Assembly: GCA_016707485.1 (NCBI GenBank)
Contig: JADJHN010000003.1
Coordinates: 62,001 to 126,000, forward strand
Direction: 5' to 3'
DNA: 64,000 nucleotides
Origin: Lysobacterales bacterium
GTDB lineage: Bacteria > Pseudomonadota > Gammaproteobacteria > Xanthomonadales > Rhodanobacteraceae
Shown: one piece after another, positions 7,980-16,769 of the stretch
Numbering within the stretch: position 1 is the first letter of the stretch
Layout of the letters: each line of letters starts with the position of its first letter
Made by a program: the position numbers and the translations under genes
Notes under the pieces: generated by a model
Database searches by the model: none
Seen by the model: the letters and a program-made list of their open reading frames with translations, nothing else
What the model was told of the DNA's origin: nothing

Positions 7980-9866
7980 TCAGTTGGGGCGCGCCGCAAA
8001 GGCAATGACCGTGGCGGTCGTCTCGGGCTCGCGTGTCGCAAACTCGGGTAGCAGCTGATCGAGGATCCGGCGCAACTGCTCCTCATCGAATTGGTCGACG
8101 GCTTCCCGGGCCTGCTGCAGCAGTGCGCCAAGCAGTGCCCAGCCCATGCCGCGCGGTTGTGCCAGGAAGATCTTGGCGTGTGCGGTGGCCTGGTAGTTTT
8201 CCAGCGGATGGAACAATTCCTCGAAGAGCTTTTCGCCCGAGCGCAAACCGGTGAAGACGACCTCGATATCGCGCCCCGGCTGCTTGCCGGCAAGGCGGAT
8301 CATCTGCTCGGCCAGGTAGGCAATCTTGACCGGCTCACCCATGTCCAGGGCAAAGATCTCGCCGCCCTTGCCCAGTACGCCGGCTTGCAGGATCAACTGG
8401 CAGGCTTCCGGAATGGTCATGAAATAGCGGGTTATTTCCGGATGCGTCACGGTGACCGGCCCGCCGCTGCGGATCTGTTCGCGAAACAGCGGCACGACCG
8501 AGCCGGCCGAATCGAGCACGTTGCCGAATCGCACGGTGATGAAACGGGTTTGCGAATGCGCGGCGAAGTTCTGGCAGTAGATTTCCGCCGCGCGCTTGCA
8601 GGCACCCATGACACTGCTCGGGTTGACTGCCTTGTCGGTCGAGATCATCACGAAGCACTCGACCCCAAGCCGATCTGCCGCCTGCGCCACCACTTGCGTG
8701 CCAAGGACGTTGTTGCGGAATGCTTCGCGAACCTGTTCCTGCAGCAAGGGCACATGCTTGTAGGCGGCGGCATGGAAAACCACATGCGGTCGAGCCGTCG
8801 CGAACACGCGTTCGCAGCCGACCGGATCCCCGCAATCGCCGATCCGCGCATCCAGCAGCAGATCCGGAAATTCGCGGCGGATTTCCTGCTCGATGCGATA
8901 GAGATTGAACTCGGACAATTCGAGGATCGTCAGCGATTCGGCACCAAGCCGGGCCACTTGCCGGCACAATTCCGATCCGATCGACCCGCCGCCGCCGGTG
9001 ACCAGTACGCGCTTGCCGGAGATGCCGGTGCGGATCGAGATCCAGTCCAGTTGCACTTGTTCACGACCGAGCAGATCCTCGATCGCCACTTCCTTCAGCT
9101 CGCCGAGGCTGGAACGCCCGGCGACCACGTCGGCCAGTCGCGGCATGGTCCGGAACGGCAACCCGGTCTCTTCACAGAGGCCCACCACGCGCTGCATCTG
9201 TGCACTGTTTGCCGAGGGCATGGCGATCAGCAGCATCTGTGCTGCTGTCTCGCGCGCAAGATCCGTCAGCTGGTCGAGCGTGCCGAGCACCGGCACGCCA
9301 TGGATGCGCGCGCCACGGATCTTCGGATTGTCATCGAGCATGCCGACGACGCGATAGCGATTCTCGCGGACGAGGCCGCGCACCAGGCTGTCGCCGGCAC
9401 GCCCGGCACCGAGCACGAGCACGCGCATGGCCGGCGACCGCGACAGGAAATCGAGGCGACTGTCCTTCCAGTAGCGATAGGCCAGGCGCGGCAATCCGAG
9501 AAGGACGGCAAGCACCAGCGGATACAGCAGCAGGACTGTTCGCGGTACCGTCGCCAATCGGTTGTACAGGAACAAGGTGACGCTGATCGACAATGCACCG
9601 AGGATGGCGGCGCGGCCGATGTTCCACAGATCAGGCAGGCTGGCAAACCGCCAGAGGCCCTTGTACAAGCCGGTACTCCAGAAGATCACACCCTGGGCGA
9701 GAAGCACCAGGCCGACTTCGGGACCGAACAAGCCAAGTTGCGGGCGCGCCACTTCGAACGACCAGCGGATCGAGGTGATCGTCGTCCACGCAAACCAGAC
9801 CATCAGCAGATCGTGCATCACGACTGCCAGGCGCGGATGGATCTTGACTATGGCTTTGTTGATCAC
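7980..9866 (-). CDS. Membrane nucleotide-sugar 4,6-dehydratase (WbpM/CapD family)
   Basis: Inner-membrane enzyme that converts a UDP-sugar to its 4-keto-6-deoxy form for O-antigen or capsule synthesis. The 628 residues have about four N-terminal membrane segments (roughly 15-130), a CoA-binding-like Rossmann domain ('VLVLGAGRAGDSLVRGL') and a C-terminal SDR domain with 'VTGGGGSIGSELCRQ', 'STDKAVNPSSVMGACKRAAE' and 'PGEITRYFMTIPEA'-like segments. The usual YxxxK is MGxxK, as is normal for this family. A GTG start at 9866 is chosen because it overlaps the upstream stop as GTGA; the next ATG would cut into the first membrane helix. Confidence 0.9.
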   Translation of the reverse strand: MINKAIVKIHPRLAVVMHDLLMVWFAWTTITSIRWSFEVARPQLGLFGPEVGLVLLAQGVIFWSTGLYKGLWRFASLPDLWNIGRAAILGALSISVTLFLYNRLATVPRTVLLLYPLVLAVLLGLPRLAYRYWKDSRLDFLSRSPAMRVLVLGAGRAGDSLVRGLVRENRYRVVGMLDDNPKIRGARIHGVPVLGTLDQLTDLARETAAQMLLIAMPSANSAQMQRVVGLCEETGLPFRTMPRLADVVAGRSSLGELKEVAIEDLLGREQVQLDWISIRTGISGKRVLVTGGGGSIGSELCRQVARLGAESLTILELSEFNLYRIEQEIRREFPDLLLDARIGDCGDPVGCERVFATARPHVVFHAAAYKHVPLLQEQVREAFRNNVLGTQVVAQAADRLGVECFVMISTDKAVNPSSVMGACKRAAEIYCQNFAAHSQTRFITVRFGNVLDSAGSVVPLFREQIRSGGPVTVTHPEITRYFMTIPEACQLILQAGVLGKGGEIFALDMGEPVKIAYLAEQMIRLAGKQPGRDIEVVFTGLRSGEKLFEELFHPLENYQATAHAKIFLAQPRGMGWALLGALLQQAREAVDQFDEEQLRRILDQLLPEFATREPETTATVIAFAARPN

Positions 9867-10942
9867 GGGGATTCCAGCCGCACGACTCGTCGATTCATGT
9901 TCAGGCAATAGCGCTTGCCGATCACCCAGAGCACCACGGCCAGGGCATAGACGACCGTCAACGCCAACCTGGCAACGAACGCCCGCTTGTCCACGGACGC
10001 GTTCACCCACATCAGGGCTGGCGCCACCAGCAACAGGTTCCATCCCATGTACAACGAGGTCACGCGGACATGAGAGAAGCCCGAGCGCACCAGCCACTGG
10101 TAGAGATGTTCGCGGTGCGCACTATACCAACGTCGGCCGCTGAACATTCGCGAAAGCAGGGTCGCCGTGCTGTCGACGACAAAGGCAGAACTGGCGATCA
10201 ATGCATATTCAAGGCCTGCCGGCAGCGCCGCAATGACCCAGCCGGTCGCCACTGCCACGAGCAGGCCGAGCACGCCGCTGCCGACATCACCCATGAACAC
10301 CCGCGCCTTGGGGAAGTTGAACGGTAGAAACCCGAGCGTCGCCGCGGCAAGGATGCCGATGGCCTGTGCTTCGACGTTGCGCCCGGCATCGAAGCAGAGC
10401 AAGGCCAGTGCGACAAATACAAACAAGGCCTGGCTGGCCAGCAGGCCGTCGATGCCATCCATGAAATTGTGCAGGTTGATGGACCAGATGGCCGCTGCGC
10501 CGCCGACCAGCATTGCCGCCACGAGCCAGGGCCAGCCCGGATTGGTGGCGAGCTCCAGCAGCTCGCCCGCAACCGGCCAGGCGAGCAAGGCCACGGCCAG
10601 GGCATGCGCCAGCAGGCGAATGCCGGGGGCCAGGCTGCGGTGGTCGTCAATCCAGCCAACAAGTGCCACAAGCGTGACGGATGCAATCAGGGAAATCGAA
10701 GCCATTGAACCGGGAGCGCTTCCAGTGCATGCCAGGAGAATCGCCAGGCAAGCCAGCACCGCGAGGACGATGCCAATGCCGCCGCCACGCGGCGTCGGCA
10801 TGCGGTGGGAGCGGCGTTGACCGGGGAGATCGAGCATTCGCCGGCGTTTCGCGTAACCGATGCTGGCGCGCGTTGCGAGGGTGGAAATCGCAACGGCAAA
10901 CAACACCAGCAGCAACCAGGGCAGAAACGGAATTGCCGTCAC
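9863..10942 (-). CDS. Undecaprenyl-phosphate sugar-1-phosphate transferase (WecA/WbpL/MraY family)
   Basis: Polytopic inner-membrane enzyme that starts lipid-linked glycan synthesis by moving a HexNAc-1-phosphate to undecaprenyl phosphate. The 359 residues are almost all membrane helices and show the family loops 'RSHRMPTPRGGGIGIVLA', 'NLHNFMDGIDGLLASQ' (catalytic aspartates) and 'KARVFMGDVGSGVLGLL'. The start is a GTG nine bases past the lapB stop. It is coupled to the downstream WbpM/CapD-like gene, so the pair probably makes the first sugar of an O-antigen or similar polymer. Confidence 0.9.
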   Translation of the reverse strand: MTAIPFLPWLLLVLFAVAISTLATRASIGYAKRRRMLDLPGQRRSHRMPTPRGGGIGIVLAVLACLAILLACTGSAPGSMASISLIASVTLVALVGWIDDHRSLAPGIRLLAHALAVALLAWPVAGELLELATNPGWPWLVAAMLVGGAAAIWSINLHNFMDGIDGLLASQALFVFVALALLCFDAGRNVEAQAIGILAAATLGFLPFNFPKARVFMGDVGSGVLGLLVAVATGWVIAALPAGLEYALIASSAFVVDSTATLLSRMFSGRRWYSAHREHLYQWLVRSGFSHVRVTSLYMGWNLLLVAPALMWVNASVDKRAFVARLALTVVYALAVVLWVIGKRYCLNMNRRVVRLESP

Positions 10943-10951
10943 GCCAGCGCC

Positions 10952-12124
10952 CTACTCGCCAACCACACTGTGGATGGGCCGGATCGTGCTCCAGTTCTTG
11001 CAGCTCGGGCATTGCCAATGGTGGGCCTTGGCGCCGAAACCGCAACGCGAGCAGCGATACATGGCCTGGCCTTCGAGGAGCTTGCGGGTCAAATCGCGCT
11101 GGATGAGCAGACTCTCGCGCGCTTCGCCATGGGCGCTGTGCAGGTTGGCGTCGATCAAGGCCATCAGGGCACGTACCGACGGGCGCTGGTGCAATTGCCG
11201 GGTAAGGAACTCGACCGCGGATTTCTCACCTTGCGTGCGTGCGTACAGGCGCGCCAGCGCAAGCACCGGCGACACGCCTTGATGGCGTTCGGTCATGCGC
11301 AGCAGGAATTGCTCGGCACGCTGCATCGCCTGCGCCCTGGCGTAGCAATCGAGCAAGGGCGCGAGGATCTCGGGAACATAATCAACCTCAAGTTCGGCGA
11401 CGTGCTCGAAGGCATCTATGGCGGCTTCGAAATTGCCGCATGCAGCCTCGATGTGGCCGCGGATCATGCTCGCCCGGATGCAGTCGTTCTCGGCGGCAAG
11501 TGCGGCATCAAGACAGGTGCGCGCCTCCTCCATGGCTTGCCGGCCGCGCGCCTGTTCGGCAAGTTCGCAGTGGAACTGGGCAATGACGGCGCCCTGTGAT
11601 TCGCCCGTGGCCGCTTCCAGCCTGGTGGCGTTGTCGATCGCCTTGTTCCAGTCACGCTCATGCTGGTAGATCGAAACCAGGTGGGTCAATGCCGACGGTG
11701 CCAGCGCATTCATTGCCACCAGGTCGGTAAACAGGGTTTCGGCGCGATCGAGCAGGCCGGCGCGCATGTAGTCCTCGCCCAGTTCGAGCAAGGCGATGGT
11801 CTTGTGCTCGTCGCTGAGGGACGGACGGGCGATCAGGTTCTGATGCACGCGAATCGCGCGATCGACTTCGCCACGCCGGCGAAACAGGTTGCCGAGAGCC
11901 AGATGTGTCTCGACCGTGTCGCGGTTGTACTCGGCCAGCTTGAGGAAAACCTCGATGGCCTTGTCCTGTTCTTCATTGAGCAGGTAGTTGAGGCCGCGGA
12001 AATAATTGCTGGAAAGCTCGCTGACGCGCGCCCCGGAGGTGCGTTCGCTGCCGCGTCGCGCGACATACCAGCCCGACAGCGCAGCCAGCGGCAGGAGCAG
12101 GAACAGCAGATGAACTTCGCTCAT
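10952..12124 (-). CDS. lapB: Lipopolysaccharide assembly protein B
   Basis: Inner-membrane-anchored scaffold that works with FtsH to control LpxC level and thus LPS synthesis. The 390 residues have one N-terminal membrane helix ('LLFLLLPLAALSGWYVA'), a long run of TPR helices (about 45-350) and a C-terminal rubredoxin-like zinc site 'YRCSRCGFGAKAHHWQCPSCKNW'. The ATG at 12124 overlaps the lapA stop as ATGA. The context (lapA before it, envelope sugar genes after it) agrees with the role. Confidence 0.95.
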   Translation of the reverse strand: MSEVHLLFLLLPLAALSGWYVARRGSERTSGARVSELSSNYFRGLNYLLNEEQDKAIEVFLKLAEYNRDTVETHLALGNLFRRRGEVDRAIRVHQNLIARPSLSDEHKTIALLELGEDYMRAGLLDRAETLFTDLVAMNALAPSALTHLVSIYQHERDWNKAIDNATRLEAATGESQGAVIAQFHCELAEQARGRQAMEEARTCLDAALAAENDCIRASMIRGHIEAACGNFEAAIDAFEHVAELEVDYVPEILAPLLDCYARAQAMQRAEQFLLRMTERHQGVSPVLALARLYARTQGEKSAVEFLTRQLHQRPSVRALMALIDANLHSAHGEARESLLIQRDLTRKLLEGQAMYRCSRCGFGAKAHHWQCPSCKNWSTIRPIHSVVGE

Positions 12125-12411
12125 GCGCGCCCGACGGGATGTTCGCTGCTTGCGGAGAGCTCGACCCGGGCATCGCGCAACTGGCGCCGGCACTGGCGCA
12201 ACTCGCGGCGCAGCCTGCGCACGCGCACCAACCAGACCAGCACGCCGCCGCAAACCCAGCCAAGCAGCAGGAATGCAAGCAAGGCCGCGCCTTTCGGAAA
12301 CGAAAATTCGATGAAATACAGGTCGAACGCGATGCGTTCGGAATTGAGCGCGCCAAAAGTTGCGCCAAAGACAATCGACAGCACTATCAGGACCACCACG
12401 CCAGGTCGCAT
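12121..12411 (-). CDS. lapA: Lipopolysaccharide assembly protein A (DUF1049)
   Basis: A 96-residue inner-membrane protein with two hydrophobic helices ('GVVVLIVLSIVFGATFGAL' and 'GAALLAFLLLGWVCGGVLVWL') followed by a basic coiled tail 'RVRRLRRELRQCRRQLRDAR'. This is the layout of LapA/YciS, the small partner of LapB. It lies between ihfB and lapB, as in many gammaproteobacteria, and overlaps lapB by four bases. Confidence 0.92.
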   Translation of the reverse strand: MRPGVVVLIVLSIVFGATFGALNSERIAFDLYFIEFSFPKGAALLAFLLLGWVCGGVLVWLVRVRRLRRELRQCRRQLRDARVELSASSEHPVGRA

Positions 12412-12463
12412 GGTCGCATTCTCCGGGAGAGCGATCGCCCTCAGGCGAGTTCAGTGCAGGCTA

Positions 12464-12775
12464 TCAGTGGTCGTTGTCGATTGAAACCGGATGCTTGCTG
12501 GCGTTGACGCGTTCACGCAACTCCTTGCCGGGCTTGAAATGTGGCACATGCTTGCCAGGCAGGGCCACTGCGTCGCCGGTCTTCGGATTGCGACCCATGC
12601 GCGGCGGACGGAAATGCAGGGAAAAACTGCCGAACCCGCGAATCTCGATGCGATCGCCACCAGCCAGTGCATGTGCCATCTGTTCCAGCATGCTTTTCAC
12701 GGCAAGCTCGACATCGTTGCTTGCCAGGTGCCGCTGGTGCGCAGCGAGAATTTCGATCAACTCGGACTTGGTCAT
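12464..12775 (-). CDS. ihfB: Integration host factor subunit beta
   Basis: DNA-bending architectural protein, active as a heterodimer with IhfA. The 103 residues begin 'MTKSELIEILA' and include the DNA-binding beta-arm 'HFRPPRMGRNPKTGDAVAL' with the minor-groove-intercalating proline region and 'HVPHFKPGKELRERVN'. The ATG at 12775 matches the family start; a frame extension upstream adds only five unrelated residues. It follows rpsA after a clear terminator hairpin, as usual for this locus. Confidence 0.97.
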   Translation of the reverse strand: MTKSELIEILAAHQRHLASNDVELAVKSMLEQMAHALAGGDRIEIRGFGSFSLHFRPPRMGRNPKTGDAVALPGKHVPHFKPGKELRERVNASKHPVSIDNDH

Positions 12776-12804
12776 GCGAGAGCCACACATCAGACGAGTG
12801 AGAA

Positions 12805-12829
12805 GGTGCCCATCGCGAGGATGGGCACC
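12805..12829 (-). terminator. Terminator/attenuator between rpsA and ihfB
   Basis: Arms GGTGCCCATC (12805-12814) and GATGGGCACC (12820-12829) form a perfect 10-bp stem with a five-base loop. In the transcribed (minus) direction the stem is followed by TTCTCACT. It lies in the 95-base gap after the rpsA stop and before ihfB, so it probably lowers read-through from the highly expressed S1 gene. Confidence 0.75.
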
Positions 12830-12870
12830 ATGACTTCAGCGACGAACGCTCCCGCGTCCGCCATCCCGCA

Positions 12871-14565
12871 TCACTCGCGGTTGAACTTCTCTTTGAGCAA
12901 GGCACCAAGCTGGGTGGTCGCGCCGGACGAACCCTGATAATCATCCAGGACCGACTGCAGCTCTTCCTCATCCTTGGCGCGGATCGACAACTGCAGCACG
13001 CGGCCCTTGCGATCCATGCCGATGAACTTGGCCTCGACCGGGTCACCGACCTTGAAGTGCTGGGTGGCGTCTTCGATGCGTTCCTTGGCGATGTCGTTGG
13101 CGCGCAGGTAACCCTCGATGCCTTCTTCGATATCGACAGTCACGCCGCGTGCATCGACTTCGCGCACGGTGCCGTTGAGGATGCTGCCGCGCGGATGGTT
13201 GGCCATGAACTGGCCAAACGGATCCTGCTCAAGCTGCTTGATGCCGAGCGAGATGCGCTCGCGCTCCGGATCGACCGCAAGCACCACGGCTTCGATATCG
13301 TCGCCCTTCTTGAAGTTGCGCACGAGGTCTTCGCCAGCTGCCGCCCACGAGATGTCGGACAGATGCACAAGTCCATCGATGCCGCCTTCGAGACCGATGA
13401 AGATGCCGAAATCGGTGATCGACTTGATCTGGCCGGTAACCTTGTCGTTCTTCTTGTAGATGGCGGCAAACGCTTCCCACGGGTTGGCGCGGGTCTGCTT
13501 GATGCCGAGCGAGATGCGACGACGCTCTTCATCGACATCGAGGACCATGACTTCGACATCGTCGCCGACCTGAACGACCTTGGCCGGATTGACGTTCTTG
13601 TTGGTCCAGTCCATTTCGGAAACGTGAACGAGGCCTTCGACGCCGGCTTCGAGTTCGACGAAGCAACCGTAATCGGTGACGTTGGAAACCTTGCCGACCG
13701 CCTTGGTGCCGCTCGGATAGCGGCGGCTGATGGCGACCCAGGGATCCTCGCCAAGCTGCTTGAGGCCGAGGCTGACGCGGTTGCGCTCGCGATCGAACTT
13801 GAGCACGCGCACATCGAGCTCGTCGCCGACATTGACCACTTCGCTCGGATGACGCACGCGCTTCCAGGCCATGTCGGTGATGTGCAGCAAGCCGTCGATG
13901 CCACCGAGGTCGACGAATGCGCCGTAATCGGTGAGGTTCTTGACGACGCCCTTGACCACGGCGTTTTCCTGCAGGCGATCGAGCAGCTGTTCGCGCTCGA
14001 CGCTGAATTCGCTTTCGACCACGGCGCGACGCGAAACCACCACGTTGTTGCGCTTGCGATCGAGCTTGATGATCTTGAACTCGAGTTCCTTGCCTTCGAG
14101 GTAGGAAGGATCGCGAACCGGGCGCACGTCGACCAGCGAGCCCGGCAGGAACGCGCGGACGTCCTTGATGTCGACGGTGAAGCCGCCCTTGACCTTGCCG
14201 GAGATGCGACCGATGACGCTCTCGTTGGCGGTGTGAATTTCCTCGAGTTCGTCCCACACGAGCGAGCGCTTGGCTTTCTCGCGCGAGAGCATGGTCTCGC
14301 CGAATCCGTTTTCGATGGAATCGAGGGCAACCTTGACCTCGTCACCCACTTCAATTTCCAGCTCACCCTGCTCGTTGCGGAACTGTTCGATCGGCACGAT
14401 GCCTTCGGACTTGAGGCCGGCGTTGATGACAACAACGTCCGAGCGGATTTCCACGACGGTGCCAAGAACGATCGATCCCGGCTTGAGGTTGGCGATCGAC
14501 TGGCTCTGCTCGAACATCTCGGCAAAGCTTTCGGTCATCGCGGTTTCGGCTACAACTGCATTCAT
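12871..14565 (-). CDS. rpsA: 30S ribosomal protein S1
   Basis: mRNA-binding ribosomal protein needed for initiation on most messages. The 564 residues contain six S1 repeats; repeated strands such as 'GAFVDLGGIDGLLHITDMAWKR', 'GCFVELEAGVEGLVHVSEMDW' and 'GIFIGLEGGIDGLVHLSDISW' mark domains 3 to 5. The ATG at 14565 (MNAVVAETAM) is used here; an internal ATG nine residues later gives 'MTESFAEMFEQSQ', which is the E. coli-type start, and neither has a strong Shine-Dalgarno. It follows cmk and precedes ihfB, the usual order. Confidence 0.97.
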   Translation of the reverse strand: MNAVVAETAMTESFAEMFEQSQSIANLKPGSIVLGTVVEIRSDVVVINAGLKSEGIVPIEQFRNEQGELEIEVGDEVKVALDSIENGFGETMLSREKAKRSLVWDELEEIHTANESVIGRISGKVKGGFTVDIKDVRAFLPGSLVDVRPVRDPSYLEGKELEFKIIKLDRKRNNVVVSRRAVVESEFSVEREQLLDRLQENAVVKGVVKNLTDYGAFVDLGGIDGLLHITDMAWKRVRHPSEVVNVGDELDVRVLKFDRERNRVSLGLKQLGEDPWVAISRRYPSGTKAVGKVSNVTDYGCFVELEAGVEGLVHVSEMDWTNKNVNPAKVVQVGDDVEVMVLDVDEERRRISLGIKQTRANPWEAFAAIYKKNDKVTGQIKSITDFGIFIGLEGGIDGLVHLSDISWAAAGEDLVRNFKKGDDIEAVVLAVDPERERISLGIKQLEQDPFGQFMANHPRGSILNGTVREVDARGVTVDIEEGIEGYLRANDIAKERIEDATQHFKVGDPVEAKFIGMDRKGRVLQLSIRAKDEEELQSVLDDYQGSSGATTQLGALLKEKFNRE

Positions 14566-14723
14566 GTGATTTTCCAGAGGAGACAACAGATCGTAACCAG
14601 CTCGTGGCACGGCGGCACACGCAATCCGGTTCAATCCACCTGTCGGGGGCGTGCGACAACACGCCATGGCTGAAACCGGCACCCAGGACCCTGGATACCG
14701 GAACGATTCCCTCTTGCACGCAA

Positions 14724-15419
14724 TCAGGCGGGACGAACCACCGAAAGCACTGCGGCGACGACGCTGGCGACCGCAATACCGGTGGTATCGATGGTCAGTG
14801 CGTCTGCAGCAGGTCTGAGCGGCGCCACCGTACGGGCTGCGTCGCGCTCGTCGCGCGCCTGGATCTCGCGCAAAAGGGCGGCAAGGGTAACATTCAACCC
14901 CTTATCCTTCAACTGCTTATAGCGTCTTTTCGCACGTTCCTCGGCGCTTGCGGTGAGGAACACCTTGTACCGCGCATCGGGGAAGATGACGGTGCCCATG
15001 TCACGCCCGTCAGCGACCAGGCCCGGTGCTTTGCGGAAGTCACGCTGCTTGTCGAACAAGGCGGCACGCACGCCCGGAAACACGGCAATCGCGGAAGCGG
15101 CGGCACCGGCAGTTTCAGTGCGCAATTCGTCGGTCGCATCGTGACCATTGACGATGACCCGGGTCTCGCCGCCATCCTTGGGGTCGCGGAAACGGATACG
15201 TGTTGCTTCGGCGCAACGGGTGACCGCCTCGGCGTCCGACAGATCAAGCCCTTCCGCACCGGCGGCATAGCCGACAGCGCGATACAACGCCCCGGAATCG
15301 AGAAGATGCCAGCCGAGTTGATCGGCCACGTGGCGACTGATCGTGCCTTTGCCGGAGCCGGAGGGCCCGTCAATGGTGAGTACCGGAATGGAATTGGCGG
15401 GCATCGGACTCGGCGGCAT
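14724..15419 (-). CDS. cmk: Cytidylate kinase
   Basis: Phosphorylates CMP and dCMP. The 231 residues contain the P-loop 'LTIDGPSGSGKGTISRHVA', the substrate-binding 'ALYRAVGYAA', and 'LVADGRDMGTVIFPDARYKVFLTAS' with the LID arginines 'ERAKRRYKQL'. The ATG at 15419 is chosen because a GGAGA lies about 10 bases upstream; an ATG at 15404 (MPANSIPVLTIDG) is the alternative and fits homologues about as well. It sits between aroA and rpsA, a conserved order. Confidence 0.96.
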   Translation of the reverse strand: MPPSPMPANSIPVLTIDGPSGSGKGTISRHVADQLGWHLLDSGALYRAVGYAAGAEGLDLSDAEAVTRCAEATRIRFRDPKDGGETRVIVNGHDATDELRTETAGAAASAIAVFPGVRAALFDKQRDFRKAPGLVADGRDMGTVIFPDARYKVFLTASAEERAKRRYKQLKDKGLNVTLAALLREIQARDERDAARTVAPLRPAADALTIDTTGIAVASVVAAVLSVVRPA

Positions 15420-15443
15420 CAGGCGCAATTCTCCATTGTAGCG

Positions 15444-16769
15444 TCAGCCCTGCCCGGCCGCCGAGGCGGCAATTGAAAATCCGCAGCCATTGGCTAGATC
15501 GGCAAAGCCCGGAAACGAAGTAGCGACGTTGGCACAATCACTGATGGCAATGGCACCGGAGGCAATCAGTCCAGCCACGGCGAAGCTCATCGCAATGCGA
15601 TGGTCACCGACGCTGTCGATCCTTCCTGCGCCGATCCTGCCGCCATGGATGGCCGCGCCATCGGCGCGTTCGACCACTTCGATGCCCAAACCGGCGAGGC
15701 CACTGGCCATGACGGCAAGGCGATCCGATTCCTTGACCCGCAGTTCGGCCACGCCACTGATGCGGGTCACGCCGCGGGCCGCCGCCGCGGCAATGAAGAG
15801 GATTGGAAACTCGTCGATCATGTCGGCCACATGTTGTTCGGGAACATCGATGCCATGCAGCGGCGCGTGGCGCACGCGAAGGTCGGCCAGCCATTCCCCG
15901 CCCTGCTCGCGGCGATCGAGTTCGACGATATCGGCACCCATCAGGCGCAGCACCGCAAGCAATCCGGTGCGGCGCGGATTGATGCCGACCGAGCGCAGGA
16001 CCAACTCGGAGCCGGGCACGATGCTGGCGGCAACGAGGAAAAATGCCGCCGAAGAGAAATCGGCAGGCACCGCCACATGGGTCGCCCGAAGGCGCGCCTT
16101 GCCGGCAAGCCGGGCCCAGCCGTCGCCAAACTCGATCGGCCAGCCAAAAGTGGCCAGCATGCGTTCGCTGTAATCGCGGGTCGCGTGGACTTCACGCACC
16201 TCGGTACTGCCCTGCGCATAAAGACCTGCCAGCAGGATTGCCGATTTGACCTGGGCACTGGCCACTGGCGGGGCAAAGGAAATCCCGTGCAAGGCACGCC
16301 CGCCATGGATGCGTAATGGCGGCATCCCGCCCTCATTCGAGTCGATGTGCGCACCCATCGCCGTGAGTGGATCGATGATGCGTCCCATTGGCCGGCGCGA
16401 CAAGGAAGCATCGCCACGCAGTTCGGAATCAAACGTCTGTCCGGCAAGCAGGCCGGCCAGCAGGCGCATGCCGGTGCCGGCGTTGCCACAGTCGATCGGT
16501 GCCGTTGCGGCACGCAAGCCATGCAGGCCGACGCCATGCACGATGCGTCGCGACGGCGAAGGCGTCTCGATGTGCACGCCCATGCCGGCGAATGCCGCAG
16601 CGGTCGCCCGCGTGTCCTCGCCTTCCAGGAAACCGTCGATGCGCGAGACGCCGTCTGCCAGTGCGGCAAGCATGATCGCGCGATGTGATACCGACTTGTC
16701 GCCAGGCATGTCGAGCATGCCGCGCAACGGGCCCGCCGGCGAACTGGTCCAGTCCAGTCGACGGCTCAC
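15444..16769 (-). CDS. aroA: 3-phosphoshikimate 1-carboxyvinyltransferase (EPSP synthase)
   Basis: Joins phosphoenolpyruvate and shikimate-3-phosphate in the sixth step of the shikimate pathway. The 441 residues show 'MPGDKSVSHRAIMLAALADG', 'DCGNAGTGMRLLAGLL' and 'RVKESDRLAVMASGL', which bind the substrates. The GTG start at 16769 overlaps the hisC stop as GTGA and places the catalytic lysine at about 23; longer frames add a basic stretch unlike the family. Part of the serC-pheA-hisC-aroA aromatic operon. Confidence 0.96.
   Translation of the reverse strand: MSRRLDWTSSPAGPLRGMLDMPGDKSVSHRAIMLAALADGVSRIDGFLEGEDTRATAAAFAGMGVHIETPSPSRRIVHGVGLHGLRAATAPIDCGNAGTGMRLLAGLLAGQTFDSELRGDASLSRRPMGRIIDPLTAMGAHIDSNEGGMPPLRIHGGRALHGISFAPPVASAQVKSAILLAGLYAQGSTEVREVHATRDYSERMLATFGWPIEFGDGWARLAGKARLRATHVAVPADFSSAAFFLVAASIVPGSELVLRSVGINPRRTGLLAVLRLMGADIVELDRREQGGEWLADLRVRHAPLHGIDVPEQHVADMIDEFPILFIAAAAARGVTRISGVAELRVKESDRLAVMASGLAGLGIEVVERADGAAIHGGRIGAGRIDSVGDHRIAMSFAVAGLIASGAIAISDCANVATSFPGFADLANGCGFSIAASAAGQG

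Noticed and set aside
8091..9911. Long plus-strand frame antisense to the WbpM/CapD-like gene
   Set aside because: Shadow frame; the minus-strand reading shows conserved SDR motifs.
13057..14673. Long open frame antisense to rpsA
   Set aside because: It is a GC-codon shadow of the real S1 gene; composition follows the opposite strand's codon positions and no family is visible.
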